DNA of 64,000 nt from Paraspadella gotoi (taxonomy: Eukaryota > Chaetognatha): assembly GCA_051294375.1 (NCBI GenBank), contig CM119267.1, positions 19,442,709-19,506,708 of the forward strand, read 5' to 3'. The notes under the pieces are model-generated. The model did not search any database, was not told the DNA's origin, and saw only the letters and a program-made list of their open reading frames with translations. The position numbers were made by a program, and so were the translations under genes. Every line of letters begins with the position of its first letter. Position 1 is the stretch's first letter. Positions 1 through 9,927 of the stretch are shown piece by piece.

Positions 1-35
<35 letters not shown>
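1..35. repeat. (GA)n microsatellite at window edge
   Basis: An almost pure GA dinucleotide run opens the window. It is the first of many GA/CT tracts in this sequence and is cut by the window boundary, so its full length is unknown. Confidence 0.9.
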
Positions 36-715
36 TAACTCATTCGTTACGGTTCAGAGGTCCCTCGTTTTTTTTCTCTCCAGCCTTCATCCTTCCCACT
101 TGAGAGATAACCGTCGCTGGGTTTACCTTTAAACTCGCCTCATAATTATCTATTCACCTCTGGCTTCTTTCTCCTTTATTTGGATCCCTCGTCCTTACCT
201 TAGTTCGCCAAGGTTTTTTTTTTTCCTTTTCTCTTCTTCTTTTTAATATTTTCTTTCTTTACCTTTATCAAATTCATCACACATTCTTTGTCCTCGTCTC
301 TCCGGGCGAGCGAGATTCACCCCATGAATGTGAACTTGTGAAATCGAGTCAGAATATGATGGAATGACGTGTGAAGAGTTGGGATATTCCCAGCTTTTTT
401 TTAACTTGGTGACTCAGATATCACAGAAAACGACGTTCTATTCAATGAAGTTTGTTAGTTGTATATTCACACCGTCTCACTTTCAACTTCAAATAGCCAA
501 TATCGATCGCATATCCGTTAGTTCCATCCACACGTTTCGCTGCATTGGCTAAAGTATGACGGTACTAGTTAAATAGTAATTATTGTAACCGCGCGTTGCT
601 ATCGAGGTTCCACAGCCCTTAACGCCAACTGGTGACAGGCCCTAACCATGAGTAGAGTAGATCACAGTGTTCCTCACAATTCTTATTTCTACATTTTCGA
701 CGATCCATCTTGCAG

Positions 716-1003
716 ATCGAACCTGCCAAGGCCAAGGCAATCGTCTCCCCTAGAGTCCCACGAGTCATCCATGCAAAGAAGTCGTTTGTTCAACGTTGTC
801 GCTTCCAAAGTCGACATCTGTTCAAAAATCTTTCACGCTTTTGTCTTCGCTTTTTTCCCAAACCAGAACCCGGGGGAATTTCCCGGCTGAATCGAGAGAC
901 TGGTGACGACGACGACGACGACGACGACGACAGTGAGAATGACAAGCACTTTGACGAACAGAGATTAAATTTTAAAATCGCGGTAACGCATCTCTGTAGA
1001 TAA
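716..1003 (+). CDS. possible terminal exon of an upstream gene, unrecognised
   Basis: A reading frame open to a TAA at 1001-1003 follows a plausible acceptor (cttgcag at 709-715). The implied peptide is basic and rich in Arg, Lys and Phe, then has a poly-Asp stretch made by a (GAC)n run at about 905-932, and ends in HLCR. I see no domain. A partly overlapping frame (648-890) is also open, which weakens the case. It could be the last exon of a gene lying left of the window, or chance. No splice donor can be seen because the upstream exon would be outside the window. Confidence 0.2.
   Translation: MEPAKAKAIVSPRVPRVIHAKKSFVQRCRFQSRHLFKNLSRFCLRFFPKPEPGGISRLNRETGDDDDDDDDDSENDKHFDEQRLNFKIAVTHLCR
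905..932. repeat. (GAC)n triplet repeat
   Basis: About nine GAC units in a row. Similar GAC/CGT arrays recur at 54.7, 57.2-57.6, 58.75-58.95 and 62.1 kb, so this triplet is a favoured microsatellite type here. Confidence 0.85.
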
Positions 1004-1763
1004 ATGGACTGTCTTATTCATATGAAGATAAAATGCAGAAGACAAAAGTATGCTCAAGACTCAGAATCACTCGCCTAATTTCAGAGCAAATTCGTTTTCT
1101 CGTTTTCTTAAAATTTCGAGGAATGGACCGATAGATGGATCTGAATGATCAAATTGTATGTCCTTTTTTGGCTTCTCAGTTCCCAGTTTTTTTTTCTGAT
1201 TGACGAAAGAGAGAGAGAGAGAGAGAGAGAGAGTGTGTGTCAGTGGCCAAAAATCAACCGGTTTCTATTTGGGCCGTAAATGATATCATTCAGTAATCCA
1301 AGAGTCGGATAGAAGAGAGGGAACATGATTACTTATCTGTCTTCCACCTTTAAGGAATGACCATAAATTCTCAAGTTATAAAACTTTAGGGACTTGTATA
1401 ATGTATAGTGTATATTGTTCACTTCCTGCCTTTATAGTTTATACTCGTTGTTTTGACAATAAATCTCCTTCGATTTCTCCGAAATAAACCAGGCTTATTT
1501 TTATACAAGGATAGTGACCACAAAAAAAAAGCTTTCTCGAACCTTTTTTTCCCATTCATTATTCTCGCAGCATTGTTTTCAGATTTTAAATTTTAATTGT
1601 GTTTTCAAATTTCATATTTAATACTTTTATACTTACATTTTATTATTATAACAATTTTTCGCATTTTGTACCTTATTACCTACATCGTTATAGTTTATAT
1701 TTACATTATTTTAATTTGCAGTTCAACCGTTTTACCATTCAACCCTTTTTAACCAAAAAAAGA
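1004..1763. other. intergenic, AT-rich; (GA)n(GT)n at 1207-1239
   Basis: No gene is visible. There is a GA run followed by a short GT run at about 1207-1239, then AT-rich DNA leading to the first gene. The start of transcription of the downstream SDR gene cannot be placed. Confidence 0.6.
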
Positions 1764-3000
1764 ATGCCTTTTACTGGCAAACGCTACCTCGTTACTGGAG
1801 CGGCGTCCGGGATCGGCGCTGGTGTCTGCGATCGACTCGTAAAATCCGGCGCCGAGGTGATCGCGCTCGACGTCAGCGCCGACGGTCTCGCCAATTTGGC
1901 GGAGTCGCGCCCGGGCCTCGTCACCATCCATCAAGACGTCGCCGATTGGTCGGCCACCAAGGACGCCTTGAAGGATCTTCCGGCTCTCAATGGGCTCGTC
2001 AATTGCGCGGGAGTTCAGCGGATCGTCGACGGTTTCTTCTCGGCGACCGAGATAGACTTTAACAAAATATTCGCCGTTAACGTCAATGGTAAAAATTAAA
2101 TAATTAATAAATACCTAACAGTTCTTTGATATTTTTTGAAAAAAGATTACTCCAAGAGATAACAATCCGCATATATCTTTAACTGGTGACTTTCGTAATT
2201 TCATTTTATTGATTATTCAAAGGAACCGTTTGTGTCTCGCAATGCGTGGCCCAAAATATGCTTTCCCATTCTGTCGCCGATGGTTCAATCGTTAACATTT
2301 CTTCTATCGCGTCCAAGAATTATTATCCTAAAATGATGCCCTATTCTGCGTCAAAAGTAAGGTTTATTTAATAATGGATTGTTTTTTATTGGACGAAAAT
2401 GGAATTTCAAAAATTTTTCCTGTTGAATTTGCTAAAAATAAAGTTACTGTCGCGGTGGTTAAATCAGAGCTTCACGCCTGCTTTCAACCCCCGTCCTGTG
2501 TCTCAGGTCGCTGGCGACCGCGATGTTTTCCGCCAAGTAGTTTTCACCCATGCAGATCCTTCCATTCCTACTATTATCCAAAATTTTCTTTTGTATTACC
2601 AAGAGTGAAAACAAGTTTTGTAATTTCTCTCCGAAAGTTTTAAATTAGTAAATTACTTAGTTAACAGTTAACAACCGTTCACTTTAAAATTTATTCCTTC
2701 TGCCGTATCGGACGCCTCCAGGCGGCGGTTGACTCCATCACGCGCACAATGGCCAAAGAGTTGGGAGCCCGCGGGATTCGAGTCAACGCTGTCGGACCGT
2801 ACTTGGTGCCCGCCACGTCGATGGGCGCCCGAACGCTAGAGGCCTTAAAGGACGACATCGTGAATGTACAGGAAGTTGTGCCGCTGGGCCGCTTTCCGTT
2901 CGTCAAAGAGGTCGTCGACGCCGTGATGTATCTCCTCGGAGACGAGTCGACTTTCGTCAACGGGATCGTCATGTCTCTGGATGGAGGAGAATCCGTTTAA
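1764..3000 (+). CDS. short-chain dehydrogenase/reductase, L-xylulose/carbonyl reductase (DCXR)-like, three exons
   Basis: Exons 1764-2088, 2223-2356 and 2722-3000 join in frame across GT-AG introns to 245 residues, close to the usual length of the DCXR/carbonyl-reductase SDRs. The start ATG at 1764 lies directly before the nucleotide-binding strand. Visible classical SDR motifs are TGAASGIG (cofactor glycine motif, residues about 11-18), NCAG in place of NNAG, SIVNISSIAS with the catalytic serine, and YSASK with catalytic Tyr and Lys. RVNAVGP follows, and the C-terminus is MSLDGG. The family reduces sugars such as L-xylulose or small dicarbonyls with NADPH in the cytosol. The aspartate after the second beta strand (ALDVS) is more typical of NAD(H) preference, so the cofactor is uncertain. 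An AATAAA lies at 3290-3295. Exon 3 starts exactly at AAVDS after YSASK, so the intron separates the catalytic lysine from the following helix. The family call is secure; the substrate is inferred. Confidence 0.88.
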
Positions 3001-4507
3001 TTTTTTTTTTTTTTGATTTCGAGAACGTTTTTTAACTGGAAACCTTTGGCTGTTTTTATTTTTTAATTGGTTTATCAATGCTTAATTGCTTATCTGTTAT
3101 GAATTAAGTACATTATAAGATTAATGTTAATTGTTCATGAGCTTTTATTTTCTTTTTCCGGAAACAGTCTACCTTCGATTAAGTCAGAATTGTTTTCTTT
3201 CAAAAAAGCTAGGTAAGTAAATCTTTTAACTTCAAACCGAGTTGGGGAAAAAAATATTTGATTCTCTAAGTGTCTAGTGAACAAAATAGAATAAAATATT
3301 CATCAAAAATAGATATTAGGTAATGTTTAAACTTGCTTTAGTTAAGGCTAAATCAGAAAGAAAAATACACAATTCACAGCATTAATTACAAAAACAAATA
3401 AATAAATTTCTTTTGTATCTCTTATTCTCGATAATCTTTACATAAATTTAGCTCCGAAAGAATATCTTTTGCATTAATCAAGTCTTTTTCTCCAGTTCGC
3501 AGTCGATAAACAAACTATTTGCCTATCGTTGAAACTTTTTTGTGTTGTGGCAGAATTTTTTGGGGGAAAAAGCGGAGCAACCATCGGATTTGATTGGAAG
3601 AACCGGTTTTTTCAAAATAAAAATTAACTTGTTTACGTAATATTTTTTATCCCCTTTTTTTACACATTCGGGCGTCTTTTTTTGTTTAAATCAAATTCGA
3701 GTAACTATACGTACATTCAAAGACTTAATCTTTTAACCAGAATGTATTTCTGTTTAAAAAATATTGTATTCGAACTTTCTTCCTTGTTGTTTATAAGAGT
3801 TTAGAGAGAAAACGAAAATTTCGTTTCCATTGCGAAAAATGGACTCATTTTGAGCTCTTTTTTATCTTATCGTTTCACTTACCTTTAACTTATCTATCCA
3901 TCTTTACTTATTATTCTATTTCACTTCTTTTATTTCAAACTTACAAACTTTCATAATCATCAGCTAACAACTAATTTATTAATCCTTGTTATATGTTTAG
4001 TTTTTCTAAATTTATCATTGTTGTACATTGCCTAATGTATTGATTTTTTTTACTCTCTCCCTCTCCTTTCACCAATTTCAAATTCCTTCCCTGTCCTCAC
4101 CTTCACCTGTCCAGTGTCCATACATCTGATCATTATCCCTTACTAAATTCTTTGTTGAAAAACTCTCTCTCTCTCTCCAAAACTAATTTTTGTGAAACAG
4201 TTATTGATTCACTTGCTGTCCAAACATGACCGAATTAATAAATTCACTTCTTATAACGAAATTTTCGTTTTCTCTCTAATTATTTGAAAGATAGAAATAT
4301 CTGATCACACTCCGAAAAAACTTGATTGACTTTCTCTCAAATCCGTTCAACATTAAGGGTTCTAGAAAACCGGCGGGACAACTTCTTCCCCTTTTATTCT
4401 TCCTCGAACTGAATCCCAAACGACAATCCTGCATTTCTGATCCTAAGCTGACCTTGTACACGCCTTCTAAAATCAACCTATTGGATCAACTCCAGTCATC
4501 GCCAATC
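3001..4507. other. intergenic, no gene seen
   Basis: AT-rich spacer between two plus-strand genes. It holds the likely polyadenylation signal of the SDR gene (AATAAA at 3290-3295) and short pyrimidine runs near 4060-4180. The first part of the next gene's transcript, or an N-terminal extension from an in-frame start at 4322, would lie at its right end. Confidence 0.6.
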
Positions 4508-5920
4508 ATGCCTTCCCTTGCCAGCGTCACTTCCGCCTTCTATTCTAGTCCCAAAGCGAATTGCGTCTTCTTGTCTTTCCTCTGTGCATTGAGTTGGTCC
4601 TTTCTGGATTTAATGCAAGGAACGCTCATAGACGTCGACGCCAACGTCATTGTGATCGGCTACGGCGTCGGTCTCACCATCGCCGGGATCATCGGCGTCG
4701 TTTTGGATCCCGGCGGCGTCGCCGCGCCGCTGCAGAGTTGGAAAAACTCGGCGGCCGTCATCGTTTTTGGCGTCTCTGCGATCGCGGACAGCATTACTTA
4801 CGTGGCTGGGCAAAAGGTGAGGTTCGGGAATACATATTTTAATGTTAATAATTAAATATTTGTATTGTCTGAATTACGTAAGTGGTGTGTTAAACTATAT
4901 AGAATGGCGAACTCGTAAGAGTTTGCAGTAGCTTGCTAATCTAGAATGTTAAGACTACAACCAAGAAAACTACCCATTTGTTTTTGCCATTAATTATTTT
5001 AAAAAACGAAAGTTTATGCATTTTATAATATTTTAAATTTCCGTAAGAAATGTAAGAACTGAACTTTTCGTTCGTTTTTTCACATCCCAATTAGTAANNN
5101 NNNNNNNCCGTAAGAAATGTAAGATTTCAACTTTTCGTTCGTTTTTTCACATCCCAAATAGTAAAAATATATATTAATTATTATTCATTTTTTGACACAG
5201 CATTTGTAATGTAATGTTAAAAATTAGCTATAAAAACTACTCTATATAAACGTAATCAAAATAAGTTTATGAGAGACGCAATCTAAAAACAAGTTTAGCG
5301 TATTAATAGGGGTCAAACTTAACGTATTAATTTATATTTACATAAATACATTGATTTGTCTCCCTAGTTCGTTCCCCTCGGCGACGTGGCTCTTTTCTTC
5401 TACCTCAGCGTCGTCTACACTTCCTTCATGGACTCCCTCTGGCGTCGACGCCTCCCGACGGCGTCGCAAAGCCTCGGCCTGATCCTCTGCGCGGTGGGCG
5501 TGACCCTCGTCACTCAACCTTCGTTTATTTTCAGGTCCGCGTCCTCATCGCCGGCCGAATTTCGAGACGGGTCGGCCTTCGGTTATTTGTTGGCCTTTTT
5601 GTCCGGAGTCTTCGTCGCTGGAGGGAATATGATCGTCGCGGTCTTCGAGGACGTGAGGTCGCCGGTAAATTAGAAAGGCGGGAGGGTGAGTGGCTTTTAG
5701 TGAATGAGTGAGGGAAGAAGGGGAGTGAGTGGGTGAGAGAGAGAAGTGAGTGAACATTCCTATGTTCGTTCAGGCGTGGACCATCTCCGCTGGTTTATGC
5801 GACATCATCTACGGCTCCTCCGCTCTCGCCATCGTCGGCAACTTCGGTATCGATCCAACGCCGATTCTCAAGGTGGCTCTGGTGTCGGCCATGCTGCTAG
5901 ATACAATAGGAAGGTTCGTT

Positions 5921-5954
<34 letters not shown>

Positions 5955-6278
5955 GAGAGTGTAAGTACATAATAAATCCCTAAAAAAAGTTTAACGAATC
6001 CTTTTTATCTTCCGAAATCCAGACTGGGCAACCTCATCGCCAACAAATCCCACAGCCCTACTCTCATGGTATTGGTCAGCGTCTCGCAGATCCCCCTGAC
6101 CTACACGTGGGGTTGGATCTGGTTGGGGCAAAGTTTAAACTCGTTGAAGATCGCCGGCGTTTTCGTCGTCGTCGCCGCCGTCGTCATAGTCGTCGTCGGG
6201 AACAGCGGAGACGTGCGACGGGAGAGTGGGGAGCGAGACGAGGAGGAGAAACCGTTGAAAGATTCTAGGGAAGAATAA
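4508..6278 (+). CDS. SLC35G/EamA-type drug/metabolite transporter, four exons
   Basis: Exons 4508-4816, 5368-5652 (or 5664), 5774-5913 and 6023-6278 join in frame to about 329 residues. A longer start at 4322 in the same open frame would add 62 residues. I prefer ATG 4508 because the added part is not membrane-like or conserved-looking. About ten hydrophobic segments follow, the layout of the EamA/DMT superfamily. PLGDVALFFYLSVVYTSF, then a short basic loop and GVTLVTQPSFIF, matches the SLC35G pattern in which a PLGDA-type helix precedes an IxQP motif. The C-terminal tail is charged (RRESGERDEEEKPLKDSREE). These proteins are polytopic membrane transporters of poorly defined substrates. Two donors are possible at the end of exon 2 (gtgagg after 5652, gtaaat after 5664), and both keep frame. 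Intron 1 contains a 10-N gap flanked by a duplicated 57-mer. AATAAA lies at 6370-6375. Confidence 0.8.
5041..5164. repeat. 57-bp direct duplication flanking a 10-N gap
   Basis: The 57 bases before the gap (5041-5097) and the 57 after it (5108-5164) both begin ccgtaagaaatgtaag and end at agtaa, with only a few differences. They sit in intron 1 of the transporter gene. The simplest reading is two contig ends that overlap and were not merged. Confidence 0.85.
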
Positions 6279-6586
6279 TGATTATGTAATATGTATACTT
6301 ACGCTTGTTATCTTTTGAGAATACCATATTGATTTGTTGATTTTTAATGAAATTATATTTATAATTGTTAATAAAAATTCAAAATTTTATCGTCCAAGTA
6401 AAATATTTACTATTTGCTTTAGTTAATTAGCATAATTGTTAGCATTACATAAGATGTTGAATGACAACTTTTTTTCACTTGAAGTTGGACATTTGACATT
6501 TCATCGTGGCAATTTCTGCTTTGTCTTTTGTTTATCAGTTATCATCGTCGCGTACTCTCTCGCGGAAGAAGCCGGAAGTCAAATAA

Positions 6587-6662
6587 AAAAAAGGACTATG
6601 CTGCTGCATTTCATATACAATAACTATATAGTATAAGAAATGAAGCAGCATAGTCCTTTTTT
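6587..6662. ncRNA. near-perfect 32-bp inverted repeat, miRNA-sized hairpin candidate
   Basis: Arms 6587-6618 and 6631-6662 pair at about 30 of 32 positions around a 12-base AT-rich loop, giving a foldback of about 76 bases. The core arm is ggactatgctgc. It lies about 310 bases downstream of the transporter stop codon. Its size and near-perfect stem fit a pre-miRNA or a foldback MITE. The flanking A-run and T-run add weak pairs. Nothing in the sequence proves transcription. Confidence 0.35.
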
Positions 6663-7303
6663 ATAATTATAGTTATATACTCTCCACAAACCCCTGAATT
6701 TAACTTTTGGTAGTAAATAAAATATTGAATCTAAAAATCTGCTTCGTCCCGTTGCTTATATTTATCTATTTGCAAAGGTGGTCGGCGACACTGTTGGCTG
6801 AAAATTTTTAAGAAAAAAATTGTTCTATGTATAAATTGTTTTGAACGAAAACAACTATTATGATTATGATGTCGCGATTGAAGAAAGTTCTCGACGCTGC
6901 TTTTATCGTAGTCGTGGCTGTCATCTAGAAATCGAATTGATTGTGAACTTATAAAATTAACTCAGATCTGGATCCTCGTTTGGACAAGAATAAACGCTAA
7001 GCTCGAGACCAGGAGGGGGCAACCGTGAAAAAAAAAAACAGGAAAAAAAAAATAGCTGAGGGAAAGTAAAATAAAAGGGGGAAAAAAGTAAGATAAAAGA
7101 AGAAAAGAGCGAATAAAGAGAAAAGGCTCGAAAGAAAGAGAAAAGAGCAGAGTGATTTCGGTAGCTTTGGTTTCCGAGATCTCGTCGGCCGCCGACGATT
7201 TGACTTTCAGATTTCGTCGCGATCTCTCGATGACGAGTCGGGGGAGGGGTGTGGCGGGGGGAGGTGATGGGGTGGAGAAGGGGGGCTGGGGGGGAAGGTT
7301 CTT
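6663..7303. other. intergenic, no gene seen
   Basis: AT-rich at first, then a purine-rich stretch (7020-7150) followed by a G-rich stretch (7230-7300). The G-rich end abuts the start of the first triplicated unit. Confidence 0.6.
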
Positions 7304-7742
7304 GGAAAGGACTGCGTTGACAGTTGGCTTGGTTTTTTTTTCTCTCTCTCTCTACCCTCAAGAGGAAGTGAAATGGGTTGACTGGCGAGATTACGGATGT
7401 TCGAAGGACGAAAACGTTGGATGTTCGAAAAAGTCGTTGGAAAATTTTCGAGAGGATTGAAAAGTTGTTCTTATTTTGGCAGGGATAAGTATTAAGTACT
7501 GGTAAAAAAATCTAACTATGTATGGTTGAGTGGCAAAGGAATGACAAATTTTTAAAAATAGGAGACGGAAGGACAAAGATTCATTCAGTGGCATTCGATT
7601 CCAAATCGAGGTCAATGTTTCTACTCAAAGAAACATTGACGATGCGAAGAAACCACACCGCATTGAAGGTTGCCGTACAAGTCGTGCAATCATGATGCTT
7701 GCTTATAGAATCACGCATTTTCCGCAGACAAAATTGAAAAGA

Positions 7743-7900
7743 CGGGGTACGGTGGACTAAAGTCATTCGCCTCCCAACCCAAAGGTCCGGAGTTCTAGCC
7801 CGGTGGTCACCTAGCAGTTATGAGGACGGGGCGCTTAACCCGCCTGTAACACGGTGTTTACAGCCTGATCCGAATCTCAGGGACTGCTTAATGCTTATAT
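7743..7900 (+). mobile_element. tRNA-derived SINE-like head (unit 1 copy)
   Basis: The run ggtggactaaagtcattcg, then cctcccaacccaaaggtccg and gagttctagcccg, resembles a tRNA-Leu/Ser-type promoter region: an A-box-like GGTGGnCnnAnGT, an extended arm, then a B-box-like GGTnCnnGAGTTC. A non-tRNA body follows, with gcgcttaacccg and ctgatccgaatctcagggact. The same element lies in units 2 and 3. No poly-A tail or flanking target duplication could be made out, so the end is approximate. Confidence 0.45.
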
Positions 7901-7903
7901 CGA

Positions 7904-9455
7904 ACGTTCAGTAACTAACATTTAACAATTATTACCGTCTCTTCAGGGGTGAACAGAGAAAGGGAATCCCAGTCGGGGAAAACAGGGGTGGCAGAGGTTT
8001 TTTTTTAATTGTGGCCGCCGAAGGTTCGACTCCTAGCGGCGAAAGAAACTTCGGAAAATCCAGAAGAGACTCGAATAAAAGAGCAAAAATTATGCGCAAA
8101 GGAAGGGAGAGGGGCAGGCTTAATTTTACTTTCACCGAAAAGAGTAAGGGGGTTTAAAGGTAAGGATGGTTTAAGAGTGGTTTAAAATTAAAGCGAGTTT
8201 TGGGTTAAGATTAAGATATTGAGTATTAATTTTTTACTTTTTTAAGAATCAAATATTTTTATATAATTATTCATAAAAAGTGAGTAATTAGTTAACCTCG
8301 AGCCACGAAGAAAGAGAGAGAGGCAGAGCCATCTGATCGCTTCCTACGTCATCAGCAATGGCATCCGGGTAAGCGGTGACATCTGACGGAAAAGTCTCAC
8401 CTGTCTCGATTTTCGCCGCAGCCGCCGCCGCCGAAGCATTTTAAAATATTCCTTCGAATAATTTATTATCCTTTTTTCTCTCTTTCAGAGATCCGACTTT
8501 TTAAGTCGCAGATTTCTATTTCCGAATCGCCTCATCTACCTTACCTTCTTCCCCGCCCACGTCACCCCACCCTTCTCTCACCGCTACCCTAATTCACCCA
8601 CCTGGGCACCGATCGCTACCTCCGAGTTTGAGCGGCGGGGGCTGCGGCTGCGGCTGCGACGGCAGTCTCGAAAATCCTTTTCCCATCAGAGTCAATTCTC
8701 TCTCTTTTCGGCGAGAGGTGGAGTCACTGAGAACATTTTGACAAATTAAAGACTCTCTCAGACTTTTTGATTTCGCGTGCGGTGCGGGTGTGGTTTAGGG
8801 GGTAGTGTTAGGCCAGGGTAAGTTTGGCAGCGGCCCGCTTCAGGCGACGGACGTTGTCGAAACAATTAAAAATCATATTTTTATAATTAGCCATTTAAAA
8901 TTTTTCATATTTTAGGTTTTTATTTACGCCAGGACATTCTAAGTCTCGTAATAAATATGCGTCGAAATAACAAGGTTCGGACATAACGGGTCGTGTGCGC
9001 CATCACCGTCGGAAATTATTCCTACGTCTCAACGACTTTAAGAGACAGGCGCGCGCAAGGGAGAGGGCCAGGCCAATCTTTAATTTACTTCCGAATTTTC
9101 GTTCTCATTACGGCCGAAACCCGATTTCAATTCACAAAAATACGACTTAATTGCAATGCGCCCTAGACCTCGCCATAAAACTTTCTATTTTGCCGTGTTT
9201 CGGATTATCCGTCCAATTCAACTTCGATAAATAATCGTTGGGGTCTCTGACTCTCATGATACATGAAGAATATGCATAATTTTTTTTGAAATGTGATTTA
9301 TTGATTTACGTCTTATATCACCCAGACTAATCGGGAATAGGCAACTTTAAAACCCTAATTTTAATCTTGTTAGGATTCTCGTCATCGCGACTTATACTAA
9401 TATATTATATTAATAATTATAATATTATTATATTAATACTTATCAATTTTTTTAT
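7904..9455. other. non-coding part of unit 1, including a GC-richer block
   Basis: No supported gene. 8290-8780 is GC-rich with CGG/CCG runs and short CT tracts and could be promoter-like. It includes atggcatccgggtaagc at about 8358-8374, which looks like a start codon followed by a splice donor but has no identified partner exon. The rest is AT-rich, and the site where units 2 and 3 carry an insertion lies at 9391-9396. Confidence 0.4.
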
Positions 9456-9695
9456 GAAATTGATACAACCAATATAAAATTATTCATTCATTATTAATGA
9501 ATAAGCTATCTTGCTTTGGGCTAGCTTTAGTGTATTAAGGCCTCCATCACTGACAAGATAATGACATAGCAGGACCCTTTGAGCTTTCAATGAAGTTTAT
9601 TTACTCCCAGAGTACCTTGCTTCCAGATCAAGTGGTATAATATTTCAAAGAATGATTCAACTGTACCAACTTTTTATAATATTTCTGTTAGCCAA
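9456..9695. repeat. dispersed repeat family R (unit 1 copy)
   Basis: About 240 bases starting tatgaaattgatacaaccaa and containing aaggcctccatcactgacaa and gtggtataatatttcaaaga. Relatives occur in units 2 and 3 (18945-19180, 28795-29040) and, independently of the triplication, at 55684-55925. That makes it a dispersed family. No coding capacity or tRNA-like head is seen. Confidence 0.7.
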
Positions 9696-9927
9696 TCAGA
9701 ATGTCCTGCTTTTCATTATACAATTACGCAAAATCGAACCGTTTATTTGGATAATTTGTTCAAGATATAAAAAACGAACGAATCAAACGATAAAAAATGT
9801 TTTAATTTAAAATGAGAATAAAAAATTATGATTATGCAGCGGTAATATTAGGTATAAAAAATCCATTTCATTAGGAAAACAATGAAGAGAATAATATTTA
9901 TAGATAAAATTGAATCAATATAAATAT

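Noticed and set aside
7602-7634. Inverted repeat gtcaatgtttct / agaaacattgac
   Set aside because: The matching sites in units 2 and 3 differ by indels on both arms, so the exact structure is uncertain, and the arms are short.
8015-8045. B-box-like GGTTCGACTCC suggesting a tRNA gene
   Set aside because: No A box at proper distance and no cloverleaf could be built; units 2 and 3 have extra bases around it.
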